NCBI GenBank assembly: GCA_021613535.1
Contig: CP075492.1
Span: forward strand, 1,054,001-1,118,000
DNA: 64,000 nt
Source of the DNA: Adineta vaga
Taxonomy: Eukaryota > Rotifera
Reading direction: 5' to 3'
Shown: piece by piece, positions 1-12,090 of the stretch
Layout of the letters: the number at the start of each line of letters is the position of its first letter
Numbering within the stretch: position 1 is the stretch's first letter
Translations under genes and position numbers: made by a program
Notes under the pieces: generated by a model
The model's input: only the letters and a program-made list of their open reading frames with translations
Told to the model about the DNA's origin: nothing
Database searches by the model: none

Positions 1-249
1 GCTGAGGGTGTGGGTGTGGGTGGGTGTGGTGTGGGTGTGGGTGTGGGTGTGGGTGTGGGTGGGTGTGGGTGTGGATGTGGGTGAGGGTGTGGGTGTGTGT
101 GGGTGTGGGTGTGTGTGGGTGTGGGTGTGTGTGGGTGTGGGTGTGTCTATGCGGTCCTCGCTCATATTCCCATTCACACCCACACCCACACCCACACCCA
201 CCCACCCACACCCACACCCACACCCACACCCACCCACACCCTCAAGATG
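1..249. repeat. Telomere-like inverted repeat 1 (long, cut by window edge)
   Basis: A G-rich arm of GGGTGTGGGTG units runs from 1 to about 148. A core of about 30 bp (around 147-175, with gcggtcctcgctc) follows, then a C-rich arm of CACCCACACC units to about 242, ending CCCTCAAGATG. It is the largest member of the family seen here. ORFs through it encode only Val/Trp/Gly or Pro/Thr/His runs and are not genes. G-strand followed by C-strand is the orientation of a head-to-head telomere fusion, so this is not a simple chromosome end. Confidence 0.9.
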
Positions 250-723
250 TTGTTTTCTTAAGTCAAAGATCGACGTATTCTATCCGTGCTTAGGTTTATT
301 GTGACAAAAAGGGTGTATTACATTTATATCGTGACTTTCTTTTTAAAAAAATCGACACAGCCATCGCAGTCGAAGACTATCTCAATGACGTTGCTGAAGC
401 TTCGTAGCTGTATTATACACACAAAAATCATGTTTGGTCTGATCAATGTTCTCATCGAGTCAGATAAACTCAACAGTACATTGGCCGATAAAATGATATA
501 GAACTCAAGACAGTCTGACTTACTATTTCGTCTAACACTTCTCATAAGATCGTATTCTAAATGTCAAAAACTTATTAAATCATCAGTAATCAATCATTCT
601 ATTAGAGATAATACACTTTGATCATTTATTTTATTTATTTAAAAATCAAATCACACAAATTTTGTAAATATTGAAGATTCATTGCAAACATAATACTCAT
701 CGACAATACAAAGAACAAAATCA
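250..723. other. Intergenic, no gene seen
   Basis: AT-rich sequence. Short ORFs on both strands (for example 286-501 plus and 324-545 minus) resemble nothing I recognise and overlap each other. Confidence 0.5.
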
Positions 724-1383
724 TTACCAATCATTAACATCGATATCATTATCTTCTTTTGTTACATAAAATTGATTGAACCAACGGCGTAGTTTCATTA
801 CTGGACCATCATTTTTTACAAGAAATGGTGAACGTCTATGTATCTAAATTGAGAAAAAAAACAAACGTTCGTTCTTCTTAAATAAAACGTCGTTTTATTT
901 TAATCTACTTTATTTTCCCAAACAAAAAGATCTCGTTGCCATTGTGCAATCCAATTTCCGACAATATACCAACTTAGAAATCTTGAAATTTTACTTTCTG
1001 CAAATACTCGAAAAACAACATTTAATTTCGTATACTCAGTTGGAGTGTTTGTATGAAATAAATATAATCTTCCGAATTCACCATCGAAACGAAATAATGT
1101 CATACTTCCAGGTCCATGAAAAATAATTGTTGCACTAACTTTAGTTGATTCATATTTTTTACCAAAGATTTCTAACAGTGCTGTATTGTAAAACAAAATT
1201 TTCCATGGTTCTTCAGCAAATGAAAACGATGGCGTATGATGAATATTAACAAATGGTACACGCCATTCCGTCCATGGAATTAACATTTGACCATGTAATG
1301 GACCAAAATGTTGAATATCAGCGGCATTTTCAGTGAATTCTTGAAGATGCATATTTATATTTGGATAACGATATGTGCCTCGA
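724..1383 (-). CDS. Cholesterol 7-desaturase (Rieske oxygenase, DAF-36/Neverland type), C-terminal exons, 5' part missing
   Basis: Two exons read leftwards. The first is 909 to about 1383, with FTENAADIQHFGPLHG (the family's ENxAD..H region that supplies iron ligands) and ending QRDLFVWENK. The second is 724-843, from IHRRSPFLVKND to a TAA stop at 724-726. The 65-bp intron 844-908 has GT..AG ends and joins the frames to give WENK-IHRRSPFLV, matching the family pattern ERDxxIWNxK..xxPxLVKxD. Known family role: Rieske oxygenases that introduce the 7,8 double bond of cholesterol in ecdysteroid/dafachronic acid synthesis. The upstream exons with the Rieske [2Fe-2S] CxH..CxxH motif are not visible. 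A possible acceptor AG (about 1384-1385 on this strand) sits next to a palindrome, so the gene is either split by a long intron or truncated. Confidence 0.75.
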
Positions 1384-1387
1384 AAGA

Positions 1388-1408
1388 GAACGTCCTTAAA
1401 GGACGTTC
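1388..1408. repeat. Perfect 10-bp palindrome at the edge of the Rieske exon
   Basis: GAACGTCCTT and AAGGACGTTC flank a single central A. It lies 5 bp beyond the last codon I can assign to the desaturase exon, where the degraded repeat region begins. It could be the terminal repeat or scar of an element. Confidence 0.6.
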
Positions 1409-4400
1409 AGGCTAAAATATTAGTTTTTTCATCCTCCTTCCTGTCTGACGGTGCCTGTTGTTAATCGAACCCCCGGACTTGCAGATCAACTGAGCTGTGC
1501 CGGATAGTAATGCACGCCTCGACCATGTTAACCAAAAATCTTTGGAGAACGCGCTACGCTATCCCATGGTTTCAGACATGTTATAAGAAAACTAAAGAAA
1601 TGAATTACCATTTGTCCAATCTATCCAAGAAAGAAGTGTCCGGATGTATCCGCCTGTCCTGAGAAGCAGATGGATGCAAGTCTAGATAACACGTAAGTTG
1701 ATGGAAGTTCAGTTATCACATAAAATGACATGACTCCTAGTACAATAGCATGCACACTCGGATCGATGCTTACAGCATAAACAATGAGAATTATGAATGA
1801 ACACAGCTTACGACGGAGTTAAACATTAGTCAAGTTAACAAACTCATCGATCAATGCCTACTTTTGTTACAAAAATCAAGGTAGAACGATTAATCAAAAC
1901 GTTACTTGAAATGAACATCTAACAATGTAATTATTTTGTCGGGTTGATTTGATTAATTACCAAGATATCTAAAATCACAATACGTTGTGGCCTGGAAACT
2001 ATGAAAAAGATACTAATCAAAACTTACAATGGCGAAATGTTTCAGAAAAACAATATAGATCAACGTTGGACAATATCTTTTATTGAATTCCAAAATGAAA
2101 AGTCGTCATCAGCACGGACATTGAGGTGAAAAAATGGAAGCTTATATTGACTAGATTTGATGAAACAAATATAGATAACAATTGACACCCAGTCTCGATG
2201 AATACTTAGTAGGCCATCAGTCCCAGAGGCAATCGCCTTTACAGTTCAGGGAGGTCGCGAAATTTTATGGGGTAAAAAATACTTCATTTATGTGCTGGAG
2301 TATGAATATCGCCAGTAAGGTAGGAGATGTGACATATCGCCTTTACAGTTCATAGCAACATGAAATGAACAACCAGATGTACGACGGAGTTAATAGATTA
2401 GTCAAGCTAAAAAATCACAATACGTTGTACAAAACTATGAAAGAACTAATCAAAACTTACTTGAAATGTTCTAAAACAGTTTCAATCGTCATGTTGGACA
2501 ATATCTTTTGTTCTGAATAACCGTCGTTAGATTCAGACAAACAGATAAAATATGTGTGCATTATTTATGACCTAATGAAAATCGAAGTTCATTCTTGTCT
2601 AAAACATTATTACTGAAATGAATTTTATAGCTATTTATGACGCGTCTTGTATCAGTGACTCAATATTGTATGTCTGCTTTCGATGAATACTTATGAGGCC
2701 ATTACCGTCCATGAAAATCGCTCAAAAAGTTCAATCTGGGAGTACTGTAAAATATTTCGAATCAACAAAACCCTTTTTTAAACAAACACGATTACTGAGA
2801 TAGCTACTTTTCAGTGTGTTGCTACAGATTACACACAAAAAGATAAGGACCGGAAATAAACATCGGGATTAATTCATAGATAATGATCGGTTGTCACCTA
2901 ATTTAAAAAAAGAAGCAGAAATCAAAGCAAACTTTATCAATGATACCATATTAATGCACATAGAGCTGATTTCTAGAACTAGTCAACTAAATGTAGAGTT
3001 CTATGCTTGAAAATTTAACAGACTAATTGTTGACTTCTGAACAAACTAGGTATGAAAATCTGCACTTTTTCGTTCTTGGAAAACCGTGACATTTTATTAC
3101 TGAAATGAATAATAAGACTTGACAATCATATTTGTGTGCATTATTTCTATGACCAGACTTCTGTCACTAAGCCAGCAGTAGCCCGTTTGATTAAACCTAA
3201 TCGAAGATATTACAAGTTTTTATTTTATAGCTATTTATGACGCGTCTTGTATATATTAAAATTCATTCGGATTGTATTTCGTTATTTCGCTTCAATCAAA
3301 ATTTTTAAACAAACACGATTACTGAGATAGTTACTTTTCAGTGTGTTACATAGATATAATAATAAAAAAGATAAGGATCGAAATATTGTCTTTTTTGTCA
3401 ACAAAAGCTAAAAGTACTGAATTTTATGAGAATGTTCTTGTTTTGTTCGGTTGATATAAGTTAATCTATGTTAGTTCTAAACTGATAATATAAGTTCGGA
3501 TGGTGATATCTCGATCACACAAGCGAAAGAGAAAAAAACATTTTGTATACTCAAAAGTCATTATCTTGCCTATGAAGCATCATGACAGAAACAAATTTTT
3601 GTTCTATTTTTAGTCTATTAAATAGTTCGACTTGAGATAAAGAATAGCACTTCTGTAAACTATTAATCTAAGAAAATGGCTAATTTATGCCATTGAAAAT
3701 AACAGAGTTAATCCCAAATTTGTTGTTTTTGCTAGTTAGTCACTTCATCATATGACAATTTCAAACACTTATTATTTGCAGAGAATGAAATTTTCACAGA
3801 GTTGAAAAAAATGAAATTATCATTAGAGTTGCTACAAATAAAAATAATCGATTTCTTTTAATTATCATAAAAATCTGAACTATCCTTTACAAACGACAAA
3901 ATATTCAACCAACTTTGATTAACACTTAATAATGAAACAATGTATAATGTCAACACGACTATAACAATTACATGAATAAAAATAGACATCTATTTGTTTT
4001 ATATGTATAACAATATTATCTAAAAAATTTGTCTCACTGGAATATGGAAAATCATTCTTAATATACGACATTAGTAATTTTTTGGCCCGTCTTTAATATA
4101 ACTTCTCTATGGTTTATGACTTAACTTCAGATGAGCAATTCAGCGATATTAAAAAACAACACCATGATATTCGAATTTCGAAACAATTATTTCCTTGTCA
4201 GATATTTATCCATTATCAGATTTGCTTCGTTAGAAACGAAACCGCAAGACTTCAAATATATTTCCGTGTTCAATAAAACATAGCGCTATCGATCATCTGC
4301 CCTAAATATTTGGATAACACTATATGTATAAACAATTATTATCTCAAGGATGTCTCACTGGAATAGAAAATGAATAAATAAACTTTCATTAGTAATTAAT

Positions 4401-5300
4401 TGGCCCGTCTTTAATATAAAATTTTAAACTTATTTGAGAAGTTGCAACAATTTCTAAACTACATCAAGCACAATTTGCCCACCATTGTCTTCTGAAGGAT
4501 TTAACTCATAAATTTGTTGGTGATAATGAAAACCCAACAACTCATGCATCAGATGTTTTCGGATGTAAAACAACATATGCATATTCTTGAATACTCTTTC
4601 TCAGATATCGTGACCATCTTCCTTGTGATCGTTGAAATCATCGAATCGAGAAGAATCCATGCATGTTGGATGATTTCTTATATAACTGCTAAAACATATT
4701 CAGATTATAATTCCTCAACAAGCCTTCATTACATCCGTCACCATAGAGACCACCCCAAAATCACATCATCGAAAACTAGAACTGCGACAAATGGGTTAAT
4801 GTCTTTGTCAACCCAAACCGATAGAGCCATCCATTTAAAAACAGTTCAGAGAAAACGTTGTCTGTCAGTTACAATATTTTAGCAGTCAATGATTTCAATT
4901 GTATTTGAGCAGATATCTATTATTCGATTTTTTTACGTAAGAAAACTGAATCGTGATGAATGGGTTAATAAAGTTTTGTCAAACTCTTAAACTGAGGAAG
5001 AGCGCCATCTATTTCAAAATGTTTTGAGAAAATGTTGTTCATCAGTTACAATATTTTAGCCAGTCAATGATTTTCAATTGTATTTATAGATATCTATATT
5101 ATAGAATGCAGAAATTGTTTTTAATATAACAATGAAAGTAATTTTAGTTGTGATTCATGACATCTTACATATAAAAATATTCCATTGGTTAAAATGAATT
5201 AACCAATGAAAATATGTTGTAAATGCACATGACATATGATGCATGGATTGATAATTAGCGTTTTTCTCCGCGATAAACAGTTTAAGAGTAAGAAATAAGA
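1409..5300. repeat. Gene-poor region of degraded serial direct repeats
   Basis: No protein is recognised. Repeated blocks include 2621-2652 and 3221-3252 (both with gctatttatgacgcgtcttg, exactly 600 bp apart), 2774-2820 and 3302-3346 (both with acacgattactgagatag), 4007-4102 and 4328-4420 (both ending ggcccgtctttaatataa), and 4785-4925 and 4960-5105 (both with cagttacaatatttta). The copies are diverged and carry indels. This looks like old tandem duplication or remains of repetitive elements. The 122-aa ORF at 4514-4882 lies in this region, resembles nothing, and its end is inside one of the repeat pairs. Confidence 0.6.
1455..1502 (-). other. tRNA-like A-box/B-box pair (degraded tRNA or SINE head)
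   Basis: On the minus strand CAGCTCAGTTGA (1486-1497) resembles a pol III A box, and GGTTCGATTAAC (1460-1471) resembles a B box. They are only about 14 bp apart, too close for an intact tRNA: the anticodon arm is missing. It could be a tRNA relic or a SINE head. Weak evidence. Confidence 0.25.
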
Positions 5301-5305
5301 TGTGA

Positions 5306-5668
5306 AATCGATAGAGCTTGCCGAGCTCGATCTGGAACCAGTGCTGGTTCCTTTGGAATGGTGATGGATGCGAATCCGTCCGTGAAAACCCCAGTTTTTT
5401 GAGAGAAAGAGGTCACGTAGGAGATTGATCATAATTGGAATCGAAAGAGCTCGCTGAGCGTGATTTGAAATCATTGTGATTATAGTTGAAATCATTTCAG
5501 ATGCGAATCGGTCCGGGTTTTTCTAAATTTTCGACGCTTTTTAGCGTTTTGAGGAGCAAGGAAACGTATTTTCGGAAATATTTTTCTTGCAATCGATAGA
5601 GCTCGTCGAGTTCTACTTGGAACCATTGTGATCAGAGTTGAAACAATCACTCATGCGAATCGACCCAG
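5306..5668. repeat. Three diverged direct repeats of about 78 bp
   Basis: Copies at 5306-5384, 5439-5516 and 5591-5668 begin aatcga(t/a)agagctcg and end atgcgaatc(c/g/-)g(t/a)cc(g/c). Each has the central region tggaacca(t/g)tg or an equivalent. They are 130-155 bp apart start to start. Function unknown. Confidence 0.7.
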
Positions 5669-5699
5669 GAAAAGGTCGAGTCCGGCGCTATGATATCCT

Positions 5700-6507
5700 A
5701 CGTAACTAGTGTTGGGTTTTTGCTTTTGTTGCTATCAAACGCTTTATTCAATGTATTATTGCGCTTTTAGCAGCAATAGCGTTGATCGTAATAGCAGTAC
5801 ATCTGGCTGAGTTTAACGCAAACAGTGCTGTTTTTTTCATTGTTCTTACATATTGCATGAAATTCATTGCAATGGCAGTAGTCGCCATTGTATTGAAAGC
5901 ACTAGCTCAAGCCATATTAAGGATGAGATCGACAGCTGCCATACTATTTGTAAAACAAGCAACCGTCGTAAAAGTAATGAAAAACAGAATAGTAGCAATC
6001 AATAACGATCTCGCTGTTGGGTTACAACACATTGACAATGTTCTTGTGGTAGTAGGAATCGTCGTAGTAATAGTACTATCTACTAGTGTCATGTTAATGG
6101 GAATCTCTAGCGTTGGCAAAACGTTAGTGAAACCTAAACCCGAAGCAATAGTTGAGAGACCGATTGTAAAAAACGAAAACATTTCCTTTCTATCTGCTGA
6201 AGAAACATCCTCTATCACAATTGAAAAATAATTATGAAAGCAGTGATTAAAATAGTGGAAAAACTAGTAAATAGAATAACTGAAAACGTCGCTAAAAAAG
6301 ATTTCATTTATTGGAATTGGTTCCGGTATTGGATTTGCAACATGGAGAATCTTAGAAAGCCCCGCATTTTTCTCAACGTATGTCAATGCAGGTTTTGAAA
6401 TTTTATCTGGCATTGCTTCAACTATTCCGGGTGTTGGTACAACCTTTTCAATCGCTATTGGCATTGTTCTTGTAGCGTTTGATATAAAAGATGCAACACA
6501 AAATTAA
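5700..6507 (+). pseudogene. Broken hydrophobic protein, family not recognised
   Basis: An open frame follows an in-frame TAG near 5707 and runs to TAA at 6229-6231 without an ATG start; the track start at 5782 is TTG. It encodes several membrane-like segments, for example VLVVVGIVVVIVLSTSVML. After the stop, a second stretch in another frame (about 6290-6507) reads GIGSGIGFATWRILESPAFF, then a Gly/Ile/Val-rich segment, and ends FDIKDATQN. A one-base shift in the run of A at about 6293-6299 separates the parts. Lack of a start, the stop and the frameshift make it a pseudogene or a set of exons I cannot join. Confidence 0.35.
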
Positions 6508-7106
6508 CAATTTCCATTCAACTAGTAATGAAAATATTTTACAGAATTAACTTTTCTTTAATGGAACTTTTTCTTGATTGAATCTTTATGAACATTATAG
6601 AGGCAAGAACGACTGAAAGTTGACTACCTCATCGTTCGATAATCCTCCGAGTTTAAAATATATTTATGGTAGTGATATGAATAAGAGTCTATCTCTCATT
6701 AAGGATGGGCGGGTACAAATGCCTGAGAACAACGCAAAAACAGGCGAAGAATCCATAAAAATCCAGCTTTTTTATTGTTCTAATATAGTTTAGAGAATGT
6801 TACGATTGGAGAGAAACATTTCATCAGGCCACGTGCACAGTTTCTGCTTATTCTCTGCTGGTCTGTAAATATTTACGCGCTTTTCTTTTCTCTTACCTGT
6901 ACTTCTACATGTCGATTATACACTATAGAATAAGGGTGAAAGTATGATGAAGGCATCGTTCTCTGACGCAACCGCGACCTCATTCCAGTTATACTGATAA
7001 ATACACATGATGTATGTATTGAGTAAACCAAAGGTCATAATTCAAATTTCTTTTGTTGTTGTAGAGTATTGCACGATTAAAGTAGGAAAGTCTGGGCGAT
7101 ATTAGG
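6508..7106. other. Upstream region of the F-box/LRR gene
   Basis: No coding signal is recognised. It should include the promoter and 5' UTR of the gene starting at 7107, but no motif can be named with confidence. Confidence 0.4.
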
Positions 7107-10100
7107 ATGGAGAACTCGCCTCTTGCCGCACTACCACCAGAATTGATACACCGCATATTTGATTACTGCGATTTCCGAACAATTCTTCTATATGTTCGTC
7201 GTGTCTGCAAAATACTTTATGCCATGGTTGACAGCTATGATCGATTCGCAGTTACAGTCGCACTCTATGCAAATTCGACCTGCACTATGAAATCTGTTTC
7301 TCTAAATCTTCAATCAGAAAAAATTATTTCACTTACGGTCTATGACTATAAAAGCTACAATCCTTCTGGGCACGATATCCGAACCAAATCTATTTTATCG
7401 TCGTTCAATAGTGCACAGTTTACTCGTCTTGGTTCTTTGAGTCTTAAGAACACGTGGGATAACCATTTGGAATGTCTGTTGCAAAGTTTGAGTGACGCCC
7501 CATTGATTTCACTCTCGATCACCTCGTATGAGAAAAAGTATGGTGTAACATGGGTGATGGTCTTAAAAGCAATCACGCGATGGAATCTTCAAAAGTTATA
7601 TATGAGCTTTATTGACTATCTGGAGGAACACGCTTCATGGCCAGAACAATACAGTCTAGAGCACTTAACTATTGGGAGATGTGCCTATAGCAAATATCTT
7701 CATATTTTGCATCAGTTACCAAAATTACGAACGCTGGTCATGCAAAATTCCATGATAAACGAAAAGAAAATACCTGTAACGTCGTTTGCATCTACAATCT
7801 CTAGTTCGTTGGAATCAGTAACTATTGAATGCTATTCACTTGCTTCCAAACATTTGGAATCACTACTTTTACCCATACACTCACTTTGTCATCTGAAACT
7901 AATTTCTACCTTCGACCTGTTTGAGCCTGTATTCCATCGCTCCTATTGGGAACAACTCAATTGCACTCAAATGTCGAAGATAGATCGATTTGAATTCTTC
8001 ATTTCATTTAACAACCAGAACATAGACAGAAAATTCATCGATTTCAATTCGCTTATTGAGGCATTTCGTACACCATTCTGGCTCGACGAGAAACAGTGGT
8101 ATGTGGCTTGGGCGTATGTTCCAAGATCGAATGAAATCTGGCTTTATACAGTACCTAACGTCATGATTGACCGAAAAAGTCCACTCAGATTTGAGATATC
8201 GTCGATAGACGTCACCTCGCGTCTAACTGAACGACCTCCAAATAAAATGATTGGCGACGCTTTAGATCAGGTATGTACTAAAATCGATCGATGAAAAAAT
8301 TGACTGTTTCGTTACTAGCAGTGTTTGATCACAACTCTTAGGATCATTAGTGAAAAAGAATTTGGATTAATTTTCATAGCGATCTATGAACTGTTAGTCG
8401 TTTTCAATTTACAGCTCGCAATAAATTGTATTGTAAATGTTTTGTATGTCTGTCCTGATTTCAAGTAATTATCTATGTGTCACCCATTCGTTCATAGATA
8501 CATTGCAATAAATGTCAATGATTTTCTTTCTCACAGACAAAGTGACGCCATTTTAATTTATACTATCTATCGTATACGAGTAATACCGAAAGATTCTAAG
8601 TCATAGTGGCTCTGAGATACATTAGTCTTTTAGTTTTAAAAATATCTACAACTCAAGTCTTCGCCAACCGTTTTCCTTTTCTTCACTTCATATTGATTTG
8701 AGATATAGCTGATCGCTTCTACTGAAAAGATTCCAGAATCTTATGGAATTTATCTAGAAAGATAATAAAATAACATTCGCGATTTCAACGCACAACGGAT
8801 TGCCTATCCCATGAAGAACTGATATAGAGGTTTTCATTCAATCTTCGTCTCTATCACATATATTTACTTCTTTACACATAGACACTGACCACGTTGGAAC
8901 TGTCTCAAGAAGATATTGGCGACGCTCACACACAATATCTTGCAATTGGTTTAAGAAATAACACGGTGATTCTCATCCTATTTCATGATCTCTCATATCT
9001 TTCTCGTTCTTTCACATAGACATTGACCACAATGAACCTATCACGCAACCAAATTGGGTATGTCGGGGCTCAACATCTTGCTGATGCTCTAAGATACAAC
9101 AAGGTAAATCTCATTCATTGTTCGTCCCAATTCTATTCCTTATCTTTTCTAAATACAGACACTGGCCATACTGGACCTAAGTTGCAACCAAATCGGAGCT
9201 GTGGGAGTACAACATCTCAGTGAGGCCCTACGGACTAATAATGTGATTCTCATCCTATCTCCATCTCTCTCGTTTATTCATAATTTTTTTTATGCATAGT
9301 CACTCACCGTATTGGATCTCGGTAGCACTTGCCTTGGAAACAAAACTTATAAAATCGGAGACATTGGAGCACAATACCTCGGCAGTGCCTTACAGGATAA
9401 CAAGGTAGCTCTGATTCTTTTTTTCTCTCATATACACATGTTCTTTTCTACATATAGACACTTACTGTACTGAATATTGACTATAATGGAATCGAATTTA
9501 CTGGAGCACAACATCTTGCTGCCGGTTTACGACATAACACGGTGATTATCGTCCTATTTTCATTTCGTCCAACTTCGTTTGTTCCATCCATAGGCACTTA
9601 CTACATTGAATTTTGATGGCAATTCTATCGGAGATGTCGGAATACAATATTTTGCTGATGCTTTAACAGCTAACAAAGTAGTTCTCGTCCAAGTTTTACA
9701 CCGGTCATATCAATGATCTTCTTTACACGTAGACACTCACCACAGTTAGTCTTTATCGAAATGACATCGGAAAAGCTGGAGCACAGTATCTTGCTGTTGC
9801 TCTAAAAAATAACACAGTGAATACTATTCTATTGTCATCTGTCTTACATACTTGTCCGCTTCTTTACATATAGACACTGACTACTTTGAATCTTGAAAGC
9901 AATTCTATTGGCGACTCTGGAGCACAGTATCTTGCTGATACACTATGCAATAATATGGTGATTTTCATTCTGCTTGGATCTTTCTCTCGTTGATATTGAT
10001 GTAAATATATATATATATATACGTATCTATACAGACACTCACTACATTGAACTTTAGCGATAATAAAATTGAAACAATTGGAGCACAATATCTTGCTGAT

Positions 10101-10680
10101 GCTCTAATAAATAATACAGTGATTATTATTCTATTTTCATCTCAGAAATATTCATTTTATTCTCTATGCATAGACACTAACCACATTGGATCTCGATACT
10201 AATGAGATTAGGGCTGATGGAGCTCGATATATTGCTGATGCACTACGAAATAACGGAGTAGCTCTCATCCTAATTCCATTTCCCTCGTTCTTACCGTCTT
10301 TTCTACATATAGACGCTTACTACACTGAATATGTCAAACAATTCGATCGATGCTAATGGAGCACAACATTTTGCTGATGCTTTAAGAAAGAACACAGTGA
10401 CTTTTATACGAATACCATCTATCTCGTATTAGTCGCTTTCTGTACACGTAGACACTCACCACACTGATTCTTGAATCAAATAAAATCGAAGATATCGGAG
10501 CAAAACGCCTCGCCGACGCCCTAAGATATAACACAGTAGGTTTTATTCGATATTTATTGCTTTTATATTGGTGTCATTTTCCACATGTAGACAATCGAGA
10601 CTTTGCAGATCTTTCTATTGAATGGCATTTCTTCGGATGTGCAAAAAGAATTGAAAAGACAAGATAATAGAATCAAGTAA
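7107..10680 (+). CDS. F-box protein fused to a 13-exon leucine-rich repeat tail
   Basis: Exon 1 (7107-8270) starts ATG and encodes an F-box at residues 6-45 (LAALPPELIHRIFDYCDF), then a diverged repeat region. It ends at a strong phase-0 donor, CAG|GTATGT. I read the rest as exons 8882-8965, 9020-9103, 9159-9242, 9300-9404, 9458-9541, 9594-9677, 9733-9816, 9874-9957, 10035-10118, 10174-10257, 10313-10396, 10452-10535 and 10591-10680 (TAA). Twelve of them are single RNase-inhibitor-type LRRs of 28 residues (one of 35) opening TLTTLxLxxNxIG, all phase 0. Introns are 49-82 bp except the first (611 bp). The product would be 760 aa. F-box proteins recruit substrates to SCF ubiquitin ligases, and LRRs usually bind the substrate. 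If the first intron is not spliced, exon 1 reads through to a stop at 8292-8294 (395 aa) and the LRR exons would be a separate gene. An AATAAA lies near 10710. Confidence 0.8.
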
Positions 10681-10993
10681 TTTGTTTATTAATTAATATT
10701 TATGATGAATAATAAAGTGATTCCAAGCTAGTTTTGTATTTGATTTATTTTATCTAACATACGTGATGAAAGAGATCTTGAATAGAACGAGTAAATGACT
10801 CGCTTTATCCTCGACTAAATCATTAAAATAAATGAATATTAAAGAGAGCACTGTTGAAAATATCACTGCTAGCGAAAAATATACAATCTATATTCGAAGC
10901 AGCTAGTCGCGAATAAATCTTTATTGAAGTATCAAGCTTTTGCTCTGGAAGCGCACACATATCGATCAAACTATATATATCAGCTCAGACATT

Positions 10994-11044
10994 TTGAGGA
11001 TGGGTGTGGGTAATAGTTGTATCTAACACCCACATCCACACCCT
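10994..11044. repeat. Telomere-like inverted repeat 2
   Basis: TTGAGGATGGGTGTGGG, a core taatagttgtatctaa, then CACCCACATCCACACCCTG. The core resembles the tacatctatctaa core of the copies at 30815 and 59683. Confidence 0.8.
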
Positions 11045-11973
11045 GTTTATCATTGTGAATTTCCAACTCACGTTTTTTACTCATTTTTGAAATAAACGGA
11101 ATGAAATAAAATATCGTTTACTATTTACATATTCACAAAAAATACGAATGATGAAATACATATCAAAACATGATGATACAGCATGGAATCTTCTCCGATA
11201 AAAAACAGGCGATGGTTATTCTCGTCTTTAGAATATCAATAAACCATTTTGACAAAAAAAAAAGGAAAATAATATGTATAGATGAGTCACGTTCGGTTGC
11301 TCTTTTACTACTGATAAACGAGAAAATCCAGACGATATTAGTTTATTCATATTGAGTGAACAATATCGCTTGGATAAAAACTATTGATTATACTAGATAG
11401 ACATGTTCATTATCGGAGAATATTTTTCAATCAAGAGAAGCAATTAACATTAGGAATCATTTCGAAATAAGAACAAAAGAGGAAAAACTCTTTCTGTATC
11501 TTTATTTACGAAAAATATGAATTTTGATGTAATGACAATCGATAAATTACCTAAAATTTGATCTCTAACACCATTTAGAAGTCTGTTAAACTATTCTTAA
11601 TTATAGAAATAATTCTATACATTATTGCTGAACACTAATGGATTCAATCTCTATTTAATCTTAATATGTATTCGATTGATATTTTCAGATGATGAAAATA
11701 AAATTGATAAAATAACAACATTTGAGAATAAAAACAAGAAGATCATGTTTGAATAATAATTTATTGTCTTATCTTATCTAAGATATATATTTTGAATTAA
11801 TAAGATGAAACAATTCTATAGATATAAAAATATCAATCAAGAAAGAATACTGCGATACTTCAACGTATTGCAACGGAGACCGCCGGTCTTATATAACTCT
11901 ATACTATTGAGAACAAATTGAAATTATTGATCCAATGTAAATTATTCGAGTGGGTACTATTTTTAATAAGAAA

Positions 11974-11997
11974 ATCTTGAGGGTGTGGGGGTGTGAG
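11974..11997 (+). repeat. One-armed telomere-like copy
   Basis: ATCTTGAGGGTGTGGGGGTG has the family terminus and G-rich arm, but no C-rich arm follows. Probably a truncated copy. Confidence 0.6.
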
Positions 11998-12090
11998 TAT
12001 CGTTTCAAGTTCTAATTTTTTTTTTCTTATTATTATTTTTAATTGACAAAAAAAATTAAAATAATTATAGTTTTCAAAAGTTTAGAATAT

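Larger units (their letters stand above)
10681..12090. other. Intergenic, AT-rich
   Basis: Holds the poly(A) region of the F-box/LRR gene, telomere-like element 2 and a one-armed copy at 11974. The 61-aa ORF at 11170-11355 resembles nothing. Confidence 0.5.

Noticed and set aside
1-249. A chromosome end at the left edge
   Set aside because: The array has a G-rich arm followed by a C-rich arm and then unique sequence with genes, so it is internal or a foldback, not a terminus.
8-304. ORFs through the G-rich and C-rich arrays (Val/Trp/Gly and Pro/Thr/His runs)
   Set aside because: Translations of simple telomere-like repeats in several frames; not genes.
1440-1510. A functional tRNA gene
   Set aside because: Only A-box and B-box look-alikes are present, too close together, without an anticodon arm or acceptor stem.
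4514-4882. 122-aa ORF as a gene
   Set aside because: It lies in the degraded repeat region; its 3' part belongs to a repeat pair (4785-4925 and 4960-5105), and it has no recognisable domain.
8882-10680. A CRISPR-like array of spaced repeats
   Set aside because: The regularly spaced similar blocks are LRR-coding exons with splice sites, in a eukaryotic context.
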